A DNA stretch of 64,000 nucleotides, taken from NCBI GenBank assembly GCA_030704615.1, contig CM060731.1, positions 73,946,756 through 74,010,755 of the forward strand, in the 5' to 3' direction. The notes under the pieces were generated by a model that was not told the origin of the DNA, did not search any database, and was given only the letters and a program-made list of their open reading frames with translations. Of the stretch, positions 37,975 through 49,757 are shown one piece after another (positions within the stretch are counted from its first letter, which is position 1; every line of letters starts with the position of its first letter). The stretch comes from Takakia lepidozioides. Taxonomy: Eukaryota > Streptophyta > Takakiopsida > Takakiales > Takakiaceae. The position numbers and the translations under genes are program-made.

Positions 37975-39080
37975 GTGATCATCCTTGGGATTGGCCTCAT
38001 CATGGGGTCGGGCAAGCCAAAGCGAAAGCGGAACGGCCCAAAAGATGATGATCATGGTGAGCCCGATGGGGGCGACATGTCACCGAAGCGGCCGTTTGAG
38101 GAAGCGACGCAGGTTTCTGAAAACGAGGCCGCTCAAGAGCGGGAGGAATTCGAGGAGTCGGAGCCCGAGGAATCCCTGAGAGCTTCGACAGACCAACAGA
38201 TGCCTCCCATGCCGGCAGCTTTTTAGGAAGGGTTGTTGGCGCAGTTTGGCGGGACGTTGAAAGACGTGTTGAAGGCGGCTAATGCCACTTCCGCTAAGGC
38301 AAAGTTTAAGGTGAAGCCTAAGGAACCCGACACCTTCGAGGGCGTCCGAAATCGGAAGGCACTCAACACCTGCCTCTTGGAGCTAGAGCAGTACTTCCGG
38401 GCGGCCAAGTTGAGTGACGAGGATCGGGTGGAAGTGGCTCCCACCTATTTGAGGGGCTATGCTCAACAATGGTGGCAGAAACGCCTTCACGACCGAGGTC
38501 CAAGTCCGGAAACCTTGAACTGGAGTGGGTTCAAGGAATTGATGAAGAGACAGTTTGTGCCCCTCAACGCATCCTGGCTTGCCCGGGACAAGATGAGGGA
38601 TTTGAAGCAAACAGACGACATTCGGGGATATGTCCAGGCTTTCAATGTGCTTTTGCTCGAAGTCGCGGACATGGCAAACCGGAAATGGTCTTCAACTTTG
38701 TGGCGGGACTGGCCCCATGGGCCAGGCGGAAGTTGGAGGAGAAGCCACCTAAGACTTTGAACGAGGCAATTGAGAGGGCTGAATGTTTCTCAGATGTCCC
38801 TAGGGGTGAAAGACAAGGCCGTACGGAGCTGAACCACAAGAAGACCCGGCGGGAAGGTGACTCCTTCGACCGGAAAAGAAGTGGGATAGGCACGGGCGAC
38901 AATGGCACATGGAAATCGAAGGGAGGGCCATCACAAGTCAAGGCGGCACCCGGTGCTTCGAAAGGAAAAGCGGGTGGAGCGGCCTATGGCGGACAGAAGG
39001 CACCTTTGATGGAGTGTGTTTCAATTGTGGGGAGCCCGGGCACATGGCCAAGAAGTGCACGAAGCCTCGGCAATTGAACA
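37975..39080 (+). pseudogene. Chromovirus Gag
   Basis: The N-terminal part is charged (GSGKPKRKRNGPKDDDHGEP). The capsid follows: KEPDTFEGVRNRKALNTCLL, LRGYAQQWWQKRLHDRG, WSGFKELMKRQFVPLN, and after a frame change near 38670, FNFVAGLAPWARRKLEEKPP. A zinc knuckle CFNCGEPGHMAKKC is read at 39019-39060 in a third frame. One in-frame TAG (about 38224) and two frame changes separate the pieces, so this copy, although young by its LTRs, does not encode an intact Gag unless some of these are assembly errors next to the gap. Confidence 0.85.
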
Positions 39081-39784
39081 TGACTCGGGCGACCACAGAG
39101 CTGTCGGAAGATACCATCAGTCGCTTAGTGGAAGCGGTGGTCGCCAGGACTTGCAAGGTAGGCAAATATTCTTGTGAGTTGTATCAGGAAACTGGCGCAT
39201 TGCGTAAAGGGAGTCACTTATTGTTCGTGGATGGGATAATATCCGGAACTAACGTGTCATTGTTGGTGGACACAGGAGCGTCGCACTCCTTCATGACACC
39301 GGCAACGGCACAAAAGCTGGGACTCCCGACAACTGACGTAGGGGCCTCTATTGAGGTGCGTTCTGCCAAAGGAGAACCGCAATTGATGACGAGGTTGGCG
39401 ATCGATGTTCCTCTTCAACTGGGGAGTTGGGAGGGACGTGAGAACTTCACCGTCTGCGAGATCGATGGAGTGGATCTCATTTTGGGGATGATCTTTTTGA
39501 GAAAATCCGGAGCGGTCATAGATGGCCGCAAGAGGGTAGTCCCGCTGCCATGTTGGAATGGTGGCGAGGTCTTACGAGTTTCGGAAACGCCCAAACTCGT
39601 GGGAGGGCAAATAAACCTTCTTTCAGCAAGGGAGTGGGCCGTGGAGGAGGCACACGATCCCCAATTTTTGCTCTACATTAGAGAAGTGAAGGGAAAGGCG
39701 ATGGAGAGCCGAGCCCAGATTGGATCAAGGGGATTTTGGAGAAATACCATGATGTGATGCCGGAGGATTTGCCAATCGGCTTGC
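39081..39784 (+). pseudogene. Chromovirus protease and start of reverse transcriptase
   Basis: In the same frame as the zinc knuckle, the retropepsin motif LLVDTGASHSFMTPATAQKL is intact, followed by VDLILGMIFLRKSGAVIDG, the usual second protease block (ILGMxFL). A frame change near 39730 leads to EKYHDVMPEDLPIGL, the linker into RT, which disappears in the run of N at 39785. Confidence 0.88.
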
Positions 39785-40284
39785 NNNNNNNNNNNNNNNN
39801 NNNNNNNNNNNNNNNNNNNNNNNNNNNNNNNNNNNNNNNNNNNNNNNNNNNNNNNNNNNNNNNNNNNNNNNNNNNNNNNNNNNNNNNNNNNNNNNNNNNN
39901 NNNNNNNNNNNNNNNNNNNNNNNNNNNNNNNNNNNNNNNNNNNNNNNNNNNNNNNNNNNNNNNNNNNNNNNNNNNNNNNNNNNNNNNNNNNNNNNNNNNN
40001 NNNNNNNNNNNNNNNNNNNNNNNNNNNNNNNNNNNNNNNNNNNNNNNNNNNNNNNNNNNNNNNNNNNNNNNNNNNNNNNNNNNNNNNNNNNNNNNNNNNN
40101 NNNNNNNNNNNNNNNNNNNNNNNNNNNNNNNNNNNNNNNNNNNNNNNNNNNNNNNNNNNNNNNNNNNNNNNNNNNNNNNNNNNNNNNNNNNNNNNNNNNN
40201 NNNNNNNNNNNNNNNNNNNNNNNNNNNNNNNNNNNNNNNNNNNNNNNNNNNNNNNNNNNNNNNNNNNNNNNNNNNNNNNNNNNN
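39785..40284. other. Assembly gap of 500 N
   Basis: Exactly 500 N, a conventional placeholder, so the true size is unknown. It replaces most of RT and RNase H and the start of integrase of the chromovirus. Confidence 0.98.
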
Positions 40285-41423
40285 ATGTCAAGACATGAAT
40301 CACATGCAAACAAAAATGTGGTGGAGCGAGAGTAACAAAAAGCAACGGGGCTGTTACAACTTGCCGATGCAAGAGGGGACTGGGGAAAGCGTTCTAGATT
40401 GGATTCTATGATTGCTATGCGCTGTCAAAAGGATTCGATTTCATCCCCACCAAGGAGACGGCAACGGCGCAGGAGACAGGGCGACTGTACTTCGCCCACG
40501 TCTTAAAGCATCATGGAGTCCCGAAGGATATTGTCTCGGACCGCGATCCAAAGTTTACGAGTAAATTTTGGAGGGCACTTTGGAAGAAGATAGGGACGAG
40601 GCTGAAGATGAGCACCGCCTTCCGACCTATGACCGATAGCCAAACAGAAAGAGTGAATTCCGTAGTGAAGCAGATCTTGCGGAATTACGTGTCGGCAGAC
40701 CAAACAGACTGGGTGGAACACTTAGACGCGGCAGAGTTCTGTTATAATAACACAGAACACTCCGCAACGGGAGTTTCCCCTTTCGTATTGGTCTATGGAA
40801 AAGCACCTCTGGTGCCGACAAGTTGGGCCGCCCAGGACATTGAGGAACCGGCAGTAGCTGCGATACTGGAAGAACGCGAGCGTTTGTTGAAGCTCGCAAA
40901 GTACAACATTGCCAAAGCTAGGAAACGGTATGAAAGGCAGGCGAATCGGAAGCGGAGGGAAGTGAAGTTTGAGGCAGACAAAGAGGTCTGGTTGAACATC
41001 AAGAATTTCCGACTACCTCCGAAAGTGAGTCCGAAGTTCGTACCTCCGTATGTGGGACCCTTTCGCATTCAGAAGGTTATGAATGAGGATGTGTATGAAT
41101 TGGAGCTGCCGGCAAACAACAAGGTGCACCCAGTATTCCATGTCTCCCTTTTGAAGCCTTACTTCAAAGATGAAGCACGTCCGAATCGGCATCAAGTGTT
41201 GCGTTCGTCACCTATGCTGTTGGATCATCAAAATGAACCTGAGTACGAGGTAGAGGCAATACTTAAGTCGAGGAGGTTCAGGAACCGAGAAACGGAGTAT
41301 CTCATCAAATGGAAGGGCTATCATCATGTGGAGGCATCTTGGGTGCGTGCCTCAGAAATGAGAAACGCATCCGAGGCGGTTGCAGCTTTCGAAGGGCGAC
41401 CTCAAAAGCGGAAGAAGCGTTGA
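40285..41423 (+). CDS. Chromovirus integrase and C-terminal chromodomain
   Basis: After unplaced sequence beside the gap, integrase core is read from about 40415: LSKGFDFIPTKETATAQETG, HVLKHHGVPKDIVSDRDPKF (second catalytic Asp), STAFRPMTDSQTERVNSVVK (catalytic Glu), then CYNNTEHSATGVSPFVLVYG. The GPY/F region is FVPPYVGPFRIQKV. The protein ends with a chromodomain: YEVEAILKSRRFRNRETEYL, IKWKGYHHVEASWVRASEMR. Chromodomains bind methylated H3K9 and direct chromoviruses to heterochromatin. From 40608 to 41423 the frame is open without interruption. Confidence 0.9.
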
Positions 41424-42327
41424 TGAGGACATCAACCTTGGAGCGTGGGGGAGGAAATGCATGCTTAGCCTGGCTTAGCTAGCTTAGGAATCCGATTGCA
41501 AAAACTTGTATTGTACAAAACGTGCTATAAATGAAATGGCTTCCAAATGTTGTGCGTCCTATTTTGTTTGGAATCGTGATGCATGGTATGGTTGGCTAGT
41601 GTGTAGAATGCATGCTAGCTTATAAAAGTGGGAGAGGTAAATTGGGTTAATCGTGTGTTTGCGTAGTGCCGAAATCGGGTGACCCCCATCCAAGGGGCAA
41701 GGAAACTTACGCCTTCTTTGGGAGTTCACGTGCTAGTGCGCACCTGGCGCGTGCGCGTACTATAACTGCGATACCGAGGGGGTTGCCTTGTAGTGCGGGC
41801 TAACGCGGAAGCTACGTGCTTCCGTTCACGTACTATAATCGTGTAGCCTCGGGACGAAGTCGTAGTGCGGCTTTGGCGTGTTCCCGTACCTCAGGCCAGC
41901 ATTCCAAGGCGGACCCAATTGTAGTGATTGGGGCGCACGGTTGGTTCAAGGTTATCTTCCTAGTCAAAGAGGGTTCCAGGGAACCCTTGCTCAAGGTGAT
42001 GCCAAAAGCGGCATCATGAGCGGTCGCAAGCAATGTTGTTGCAGTAAGGCGATTCGATGCTCGGGGAGGATCGCTCCTTGGCCTTGAAGTAGGCCAAGAA
42101 GAGTGCACTGGGAGGAGCTGGAGAGGCTCCACCCTTGGCCGGGACTTGGAGGAAGTCGGCCGAACTAGCTAGTGGAGAGTACAGTCAAGTGTGGGGTTTG
42201 GTTCTTTGCCATGGGACGCCATGGTACGGAAACAAACTCCTTGATGTGGGACGCCACAACTTGGATGTTCGTTTCTACAAAATGGACAAGTCGATGAGGA
42301 CATCGACTCCCTGTTGGTAGGGGTGTG
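41424..42327 (+). other. Chromovirus 3' non-coding region and polypurine tract
   Basis: No coding sense. The words ACGTACTATAA and GTAGTGCGG recur with a period of about 85 bases between 41720 and 41890. GGTAGGGGTG just before 42328 may serve as polypurine tract. Confidence 0.6.
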
Positions 42328-43058
42328 TGTCGCGGCCCTTTGCCTTGAGGGCAGGGGGTCGGGACACATGAGGGGCTGCCCCTGTGGTGGGGGGCAGCAG
42401 CAGCGATAGGTATGGGGGGCTGAAGCACCCTTGAGTGCCCAAAGGCACTCAAGGAGACGGAGGTGCTCACTAGGTGGAGCCCCGCACACCGGGTTGCGGT
42501 GGGGGTGGCTCCACAAGGGGTGGTGGTAGCTTAGCGGGACTTAGTGGGGGTGGCATAGGACTCACCATGGGGGCGGAGACCTCGTGGTGGGAGTCGTAGG
42601 GAGTCTTGGGACTCATCACGGTCCATAGGGGCCGTGGTGAGTGGGCCAAGACTCACCGCGACTCATCACCGGGAGTCGAGGGTTTTCGTGGTGGTTCGCC
42701 ATAAAATGGCATGGCTGGTTGTGAAACCCCCGCGGACAACTACAGAAGTATATATAAGGGGAGTAGTGACCCCGAGAACGGTGCAAGCCCGTTGGTGACC
42801 AAAAACTAGTGAGTAAGCGAGCGAGCCGGAAAGCGACCAAAGAGTGGGGAGCTGTTCCGGACTGCCATCTACCAAAGGGAATTCCACTAGGCCCAAATAG
42901 GTGGAGGGTTTAGTGGGAGAGCAAAGGGGAACCGTTATGTCCCGGTGAGCAGCCGAAGCTCCAAGTTGGCCCGGCGGCCAAGTTTGGGAGTCAGGCGCGC
43001 GCATCAAAGCGAGTAAGTATGACTTGAAGGGGAGCTTACCGAAATGAGGTGCGTGACA
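42328..43058 (+). repeat. Right LTR of the chromovirus
   Basis: A 731-base copy of the left LTR with scattered point differences, ending GGTGCGTGACA before the target duplicate ACCCG. Confidence 0.93.
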
Positions 43059-43429
43059 ACCCGCCTCATAATGGAAGGGTAAATCTAGCAAAGGTAATAA
43101 GTATCTCATTCACTTGGTCATTTGTCTTATTGGTTCTGGCTTCCTAGTAATCATTACATATATCATTTTCATTGTCGACACAACTTTACACAAAGTAACC
43201 TCGCGCAATCACGCGTGGTTGCAGGAAACTCATAGACTCCCGATTGTTCTTTTTTGTCTCAAGGCTCAATTGGGTGTCGTAATGCTGAGTTAGGACCTCA
43301 TTCGCAAAATATTATATCTGAAAATCAGGGTATAGAAACTAGGTAAACCACAAAACGCAAGTATGTCGTAGCATTTTTTGAGTTGCAAGATATATTAGAA
43401 ATACCTAATTTTTGGGTCCGTTCCTCCAG

Positions 43430-44227
43430 AAATTATGAAACAATTTCGTTTCATATGGTCTGTAGAGCATTGCACAGATACAGCTGGACATATTAAGCCT
43501 GGAATGAAATATCTTATTAAAGATATTAAGAGTATTCTCGTAAAATTTAGTGGGAAAGAATTTGCTAGGCAGGGGCAAATTGTACTGGTCGACGATGACC
43601 CATCCAAGGCACTCCGAAACCCAGTGAATACTGGAGTCTTCCCCATCACATTCAAGGAATCAAGCAATTTGGAGGATTTCACCAAAGCATTGTGGCATTT
43701 TCTCTCGGGCTTGATTGGAGCCCAGTGCATTGTTGATTATGCCGGCAAGAACTTCTGCAAATCTTCCGGCCCACCGATAGATCGAAATCACGTCTACTGG
43801 TCCTGGTTTGGAAGATTTTGGATGCTTCTGTTTGACACCTCCCTAAAAAAGATCCCGATTATCTGGGTATGTAGTTTAACATTGCCCTATTTTGTGTGTA
43901 GTCCATCAGTTTTACTTCAACCTCCATTTGTACTTATACATATGTTGACTTCACATGACTTTTGTGAGATCAATGATATTTCAATGATCTTTGTATTTTC
44001 TTTAACAATTGTTCAGAATCAAATTCGACAGGAAAAGAATGAGGAACGGCAGTGAAAGGCTGAGCGGAGGGACCGCGAGGCTTTATGTTTGTCAAGGTCA
44101 TCAAGTACAGCTACCAGTGAGGTGTCTGGTCATATCTTACATCAATCTCACACTGTATTCATCTCCGCAGGTGCACAAAATTCCGCCATCAGTGGTAACC
44201 GACGACGAGCTCGAACATATGCGTTGA
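43430..44227 (+). pseudogene. Unrecognised multi-exon gene, 3' part
   Basis: After a CCTCCAG acceptor the frame reads MKQFRFIWSVEHCTDTAGHI, KPGMKYLIKDIKSILVKFSG, VFPITFKESSNLEDFTKALW and CKSSGPPIDRNHVYWSWFGR up to a GT donor at 43867. Short later exons are possible at 44017-44055 (NQIRQEKNEERQ, after TTGTTCAG) and 44171-44227 (VHKIPPSVVTDDELEHMR, stop). It continues the gene interrupted at 37214. The Trp-rich segment YWSWFGRFWMLLFD is distinctive, but I do not know the family. Exon phases at the first junction did not resolve cleanly. Confidence 0.5.
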
Positions 44228-46646
44228 ATGTGAGCCGTTTGGGAAGCAACTCTCGTGTTATTGATGAATTAAACTATAGCCAGCTTGTTCATTACACACA
44301 TACATTATTTAACACTGTCAATGTTATGCCAGATTCTTTCGGCTGTAATGTTAGTCATCGAAGTTTGAGAGAAATCATGCGCGATCGCACGTGGTCTTTT
44401 CATATATCATCTTGGGAGCTGGCATGGATCAGCAGTGCCATCAGATGTTATCAAAACAAGTTGACTTCATTGTCAGTTTAGGTAATAACAGATCAGGCTA
44501 GAGGCTGGAGGAGGCTGGAGGAGAAGAAATTTTCCGATGTTTTCATATTACGATGGGGAACAAGTGACACGATCATCGTCTATGACTGAATTTGGGTTCC
44601 TAACTCGTAATTCAAGCTCCCACGATGGTCGTCTCATTTGTTCATGAGCGGATTGTAAAGCTCTGTTAAAATCTATCTTCAAATGGATTTTGGTGGCTTC
44701 GAAATTTCTTCCCTGACGAACTGATGGCACCATTGTGGTTGATTGAAATCTGGATGCACTCGGCTCGTTGTGGTTCTCAATGGTGGTAGAGGCAGAGATC
44801 TGTTGGGCGATCACTCGTGGTTTGAAAAGCGGACTTCAGCATCGTTCTGGTTCTCCAGCCAACTGCCAAAGTGTTATATTACCTCAATAGTGCCACATGT
44901 GATTGGTCGGAGTGATGTTTTTTTATATGCTCACGCAATCAACAACGAAAATACTGTCATTTGAAGCTGTGATGATTTTACAGGCATAGTGAGTTACTTC
45001 AGGTCAATTACAGCGAGGGAACTCAAGGTATTTGGATAATCCGTCCCGAAATATTTCACACCATCATCCTGGATGATTCATTGATGTGTTTCAGAACACG
45101 CACTCAAATCATCCGGGCTGACGGTGTCACTTGTTCCTTGGCGGATTGTTCAAGTATCTTACAATCCTAGTCCTTAAGTTGTTTGAAGTCATTCTCCCTG
45201 CTTGCATAATCCGATCTCTAACAATTGACAACATCCTCGTGGTGTATTTTTTGGTTCATATATCCTTCGTTTGGAGATCCATTATTCTTTTGAGGAACAC
45301 CAACGATTAACACCGCGCGATCACGCATGTTTTTCTAAGAGCTGACCTGTTCTGATGTCCATCATTGCACACCAAAATGGTGTTATGAGGACACATAATG
45401 TCAGCAATTGAACGTCAATCTCCAGCGTCATTCTCGTCATTTTCATGTGGACTGGACGCCAAAAAAAGAACACCGTCGCTAACAATCTGTGCAAACAATC
45501 TCAACAATCATATGTACTTCAAGGTATTTGATACTGCGTATGTTCATGTAGCTGATTTCTATAGGAGTCTTTTTGTTATTCTCATTCCAACAACATCAGG
45601 TCCATTGAAATTGTCATATTCCAAAATCGGAATCAGGCACCACCTACATGAAACCATCAGCTAAGAATGAAATCTCCAGTTCATTCAATCACAGCCCGGA
45701 GAAATATCTCAAGCTGCTGGCCAACTACTTGTGGGCTAGGGTGTTTCTCTGGAGTCACATACAATGAATCGAAGATCTAGTTCTCAGCTGACATGCAGCT
45801 GATGGTTTTATATTGGTCAATGATGATGGGCCGTGGTTGATACGGGAGTCTGAATATGATAGTCTTTGGGGACTTGATAGCAAAACGACTACTATACAAT
45901 TCAGCTACAAGAACAACAATAGCATCAAACACCTAGCAGTAAATAGGATTTTTGACATTGCTTGTGACAGCTCCAATGAGTTAGTTGGTGGTTAATCAGT
46001 TGAAGATTATTTAGTTGGGGAACAGTTTACGAGTGCTTTACAGTAAATCGTCAGAAGTACCACAGCTCGTTACAGATGAACCTAGACTGGTCACTCGACA
46101 CTATTTCCTTGAAGATTTCGCAGAAAACGTTACTATCTCCATTAACGTACTCGCCATCGAGCCACTCTCCAGAAGCATACGAGCAGCATACTTACTCCCC
46201 AATTGGATACTTTCAGCATCTTACTCCAGGGTCAGTTACTTGGACATTATGTTTTGAAGAGCATACGAGTAATTCATCATCTTCGCGATTCACTGAAAGT
46301 CCGCAAGACCACCAATTCTTCGAGAAGTACAGCTGAACTTTGGTCGCACAATACATTGTTGGTTGGCGTAATATTGGAGGATATTTTTTGTGAGGTAATC
46401 ACCATATCCACGATACTCGAGGCACATTTTTGGGGCTTCTTCCATCTTCTGTTGACAAAAACCTTCGGAACAACGGAAGAAAACAGATTTGAAAATGGTC
46501 CCTCCAACCTTGTCAAAATATCATGATTTTGGGAAATGGCTTTCCTCAAAATATTTTCATCATAAGTACGTCGGCCGACATCGTCTTGTGTTACTGGAGT
46601 TCAACCCTCATTCTAGAAGTTGATACTCTCATTGACATGGTTTAGG
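44228..46646. other. Flank downstream of the unrecognised gene
   Basis: No gene recognised; several short open frames without motifs. It carries copies of the GCGATCAC motif at 44376-44392, 44804-44820 and 45313-45329. Confidence 0.4.
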
Positions 46647-47537
46647 TGTCGCGGCTCTTTGCCTTGAGGGCAGGGGGGTCGGGACACAAGAGAGGTTGCC
46701 CCTGTGGTGGGGGCAGTGGCAACAATAGATACGGGGGCTGAAGCACCCTTGAGTGCCCAAGGCACTCAAGGAGACGAAGGCGCTCACTAGGTGGAGCCCC
46801 GCACACCGGGTTGTTGTCGCGGCCCTTTGCCTTGAGGGCAGGGGGTCGGGACACATGAGGGGCTGCCCCTGTGGTGGGGGTAGTAGCAATAATAGGTATG
46901 GGGGCTGAAGCACCCTTCAGTGCCCAAGGCACTCAAGAAGGCAGAGGCACTCACTAGGTGGAGCCCTGCACACCGAGTTGCGGTGGGGGTGGTTCCACGG
47001 GTGGTGGTAGCTTAGTGCGTCTTAGTGGGGGTGGCATAGGACTCACCATGGGGCGGAGACCTTGTGGTGGGAGTTGTGGAGAGTCTTGGGACTCATCATG
47101 GTCCATTGTGGCCGTGGTGGGTGGGCCAAGGCTCACCGCGACTCATCACCGGGAGTCAAGGGTCTTTGTGGTGGTTCGCCATAAAATGACGGTGTTGTTT
47201 GTGAAACCGCCGCGGACAGCCACAGAAGTATATATAGGGAGTAGTAACCCCAAGAACGATGCAAACCCGTTGGTGACCAAAAACTAGTGAGTAAACGTGC
47301 AAGCCAGAAAGTGACCAAGGTGTGGGGAGCTGTTCCGGACTGCCAACAACCAAAGGGAATTTCCACTAGGCCCAAAGTGAGCGAGGGTCTTGTGGAGGAG
47401 CAAAGGAGGACCGTTATGTCTCGGTGAGCAGCCAAAGCTCCGAGTTGGCCTGGCGGCCAGTTTGGGAGTTAGGCGCGCGCATCAAAAGCGAGTAACTATG
47501 ACGTGAATGGGAGCTTACCGAAGGGAGGTGCGCGACA
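46647..47537 (+). mobile_element. Solo LTR of the chromovirus family with duplicated first 168 bases
   Basis: The LTR starts twice: TGTCGCGGCTCTTTGCC at 46647 and TGTCGCGGCCCTTTGCC at 46815. The first segment covers LTR positions 1 to about 168 and the second runs to the ACA end at 47537. Flanking pentamers TTAGG and TTACG differ at one base and may be a decayed target duplication. No internal region remains. Confidence 0.88.
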
Positions 47538-47837
47538 TTACGTTACTTGTATTGGTCCATGCTGCATGGGGCGAGATTTACTCAAATTGACATGGTTCTG
47601 AAATAAAACCTGGTTGTTTATCATCAATGTCTCCTCATTGTCTTTCATTTCATGTCATGGTATTGTGTCATTGTGCCATGTTTTGCTCAGATATTTGAAT
47701 GATTTATCTTATACGTTACATAGTAACGGCCTGCACAAGCTCAGTCGCGGTTACGAATATGACTGTTGCTCCCAATCATCCATCAGGCCGCGGATCATGA
47801 AACGAGTTATCACCCGACACCCGTTTTTTTAAATTTA

Positions 47838-48045
47838 TTTTTTAATGTAATGGAAACACCTGGAAGCGACAGCTCACAAATCAGGCCTCCTTAATAGTAT
47901 AACCTCTTTTACAGTAACCCCGCCATGTGGCGTTGGAATGGGACACCACCTAGGAACATACCACACCCGTCAGTAGCAAGATTTGACCCCATAATCATTT
48001 GGGTGGCACTCAGTGCACTTCACCAACTGAGCTACTGAGTGTTGG
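47838..48045 (-). repeat. tRNA-derived SINE (minus orientation), best-preserved copy
   Basis: On the minus strand: CAGTAGCTCAGTTGGTGAAG (A-box-like, close to tRNA TAGCTCAGTTGG), GGGGTCAAATCTTGCTAC (B-box-like), then a body and the tail GGCCTGATTTGTGAGCTGTC, CGCTTCCAGGTGTTTCC and a T-rich end. Confidence 0.8.
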
Positions 48046-48299
48046 TATCTCATTCAACTCTTACTAAACGTCGAGTGAACAGTGGAACTTGTTTTATGAG
48101 TCAAATAGAAACTGTTTTTCCTCATGAAGTTTATATATAATGTTTCTTTACTGTTAATATTATATATTAATAGACAAACAATTATTTATATATTTATATT
48201 TATATTTCAAATGATCCATTTAAATTCATTTAAATGATTTAAAAAATACATATTAAGATATTTCTCCTTATTTCTGGACCAAACTTTAATCCAGATTTA

Positions 48300-49335
48300 C
48301 TTAAAATAAGACTAAGTATTAAAATATTGAAATCCCTGGGGGCGGATGGATTGCCGATGGAATTCTATAACGCCATCTGGTCGACAATTTCTGAGGACTT
48401 TAATGATATCATTTCTAAGAAGATTATGCCCTCTCAGGGAGATAGAGACAACATAGCTAATTACCGTCCTATAACTCTTCTAAACTCGGCGTACAAGATA
48501 ATTGCCAAGGCCTTGGCTATACGTCCCCAGAGGTTTTTATCATCCCTGATTCGTCCCGCTCAGATTGGCTTTGTGAAAAACCGTCTGATTCTTGACAATA
48601 TTCTACTAGCCAACGAGGCTCTTCATTTTGTTACTGATTCTGACTAGCCTCTTGCTTTATTGATGCTAGACTTTGAAAAGGCTTTTGACAAGATCAATTG
48701 GGGCTTTCTCCTTAAGGCCATTCTAGAATCTGGTATTAATGAGAGCTTCTTGGAGTGGATCAAGATACTTCTTTTTTCTGGCTCTAGCAAGGTACTTACT
48801 AATGGATGGCTGTCTTCGGCCTTTCCACTTCAGTGCTCGGTAAGACAGGGCTGCCCTCTTTCCCCCTTCCTTTTCTTGATTTCTGCGGACTGTCTTGGTT
48901 ACTTGATGGATGCTCAAGCTGACCTGACTGGACTTATTATCCCGGTTCCCTGGGTCCTCCCCTTACAATTTGAAGGTCTCCATGTACGCTGATGACTCGG
49001 TGCTATATTTGCGTAACTTAAATAAAAACAACATTGACCTGGGGCTTCAATCCTTGAGTTTTTTTGGCCTTGCTTCAGGGTTTAAAGTCAATTGGGGTAA
49101 GTCGGTGGGGATTCTTTCTTCGGACTCCGGCGGGGCAAATCATCTTCCCCCCTGGGGAATGGATCAGGGGCTTCGCTGGTTAGCAGATGGGAATCCCATA
49201 CCTTGCTGGGCCACCTTATTGGCCATAACCTCAGCCCAGAGATTCGTTTGGTTAAGTTAATCAATCTTTTAAAGCAACGTCTTTGTTTTTGGAACTCGGC
49301 TCATCTCTCTCTGCATGACTACAAGAGATCCTGGC
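48300..49335 (+). pseudogene. LINE (L1-type) reverse transcriptase remnant
   Basis: RT blocks appear in order: KSLGADGLPMEFYNAIW, NYRPITLLNSAYKIIAKALA, GFVKNRLILDNILLANEAL, LDFEKAFDKINWGFLLKAIL, VRQGCPLSPFLFLISADCLG, and after a +1 frame change near 48960, SMYADDSVLYLRNL, which holds the catalytic Asp pair. LINLLKQRLCFWNSAHLSLH follows after 49260. One in-frame TAG (48645-48647) and the frameshift inactivate it. It breaks at 49335, exactly at a perfect palindrome. It could be the missing half of the LINE truncated at 19906, but separate insertion is equally possible. Confidence 0.85.
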
Positions 49336-49363
49336 TTTTTTTACACCTGCAGGTGTAAAAAAA
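49336..49363. repeat. Perfect 28-base palindrome TTTTTTTACACCTG/CAGGTGTAAAAAAA
   Basis: Two 14-base arms meet without a loop at a PstI-like CTGCAG. ACACC(C) words recur in the next 200 bases (ACACCCCCCTGGGTAT, TTTACACCCGTTTACACCC). It marks the end of the LINE homology. Confidence 0.8.
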
Positions 49364-49567
49364 AACCATATGTTCACACCCCCCTGGGTATAAGGTAAAC
49401 CATGTTGATTCCACCACCATGGCAAAAAAAAGCCAAGGGTGTCGAAAAAGCCATTTTACACCCGTTTACACCCAGACGTGGCGCACGTCTGGTATAAAAA
49501 AATTCACATGGTTTTTCTTACGCCCGTTTCGACTGAAGATTTTGACAGCTTATCTTACACCCTTCTG

Positions 49568-49719
49568 GCGTGTTATTTGGGGTGAATGACATCTACAAAT
49601 TGCTCGGACCACATAACTTATGATTCGTTGTCATGTCATTCTTCCATGTGACCAGAAATCCATGCTGGGTAAATGCTAGGTCTTTTGTTTGCAATGCAGG
49701 GGTTGGGTTCATTTGCAAA

Positions 49720-49757
<38 letters not shown>

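Larger units (their letters stand above)
37215..43058 (+). mobile_element. Full-length Ty3/gypsy chromovirus, TSD ACCCG
   Basis: LTRs lie at 37215-37946 and 42328-43058, both starting TGTCGCGGCCC and ending in GACA. The 5-base direct repeat ACCCG flanks the element (37210-37214 and 43059-43063). The primer-binding site TGGTATCAGAGC (37949-37960) is complementary to the 3' end of initiator Met tRNA. Gag, protease, integrase and a chromodomain follow in the Ty3/gypsy order; a 500-base N gap covers part of pol. About 0.9 kb of non-coding sequence lies before the right LTR. The LTRs differ at few positions, so insertion is recent relative to the neighbours. Confidence 0.95.

Noticed and set aside
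36009-46646. Whether the unrecognised gene is a Ulp1/PIF1 or known transposase gene
   Set aside because: No catalytic motifs of these families could be found in any frame, so no name was given.
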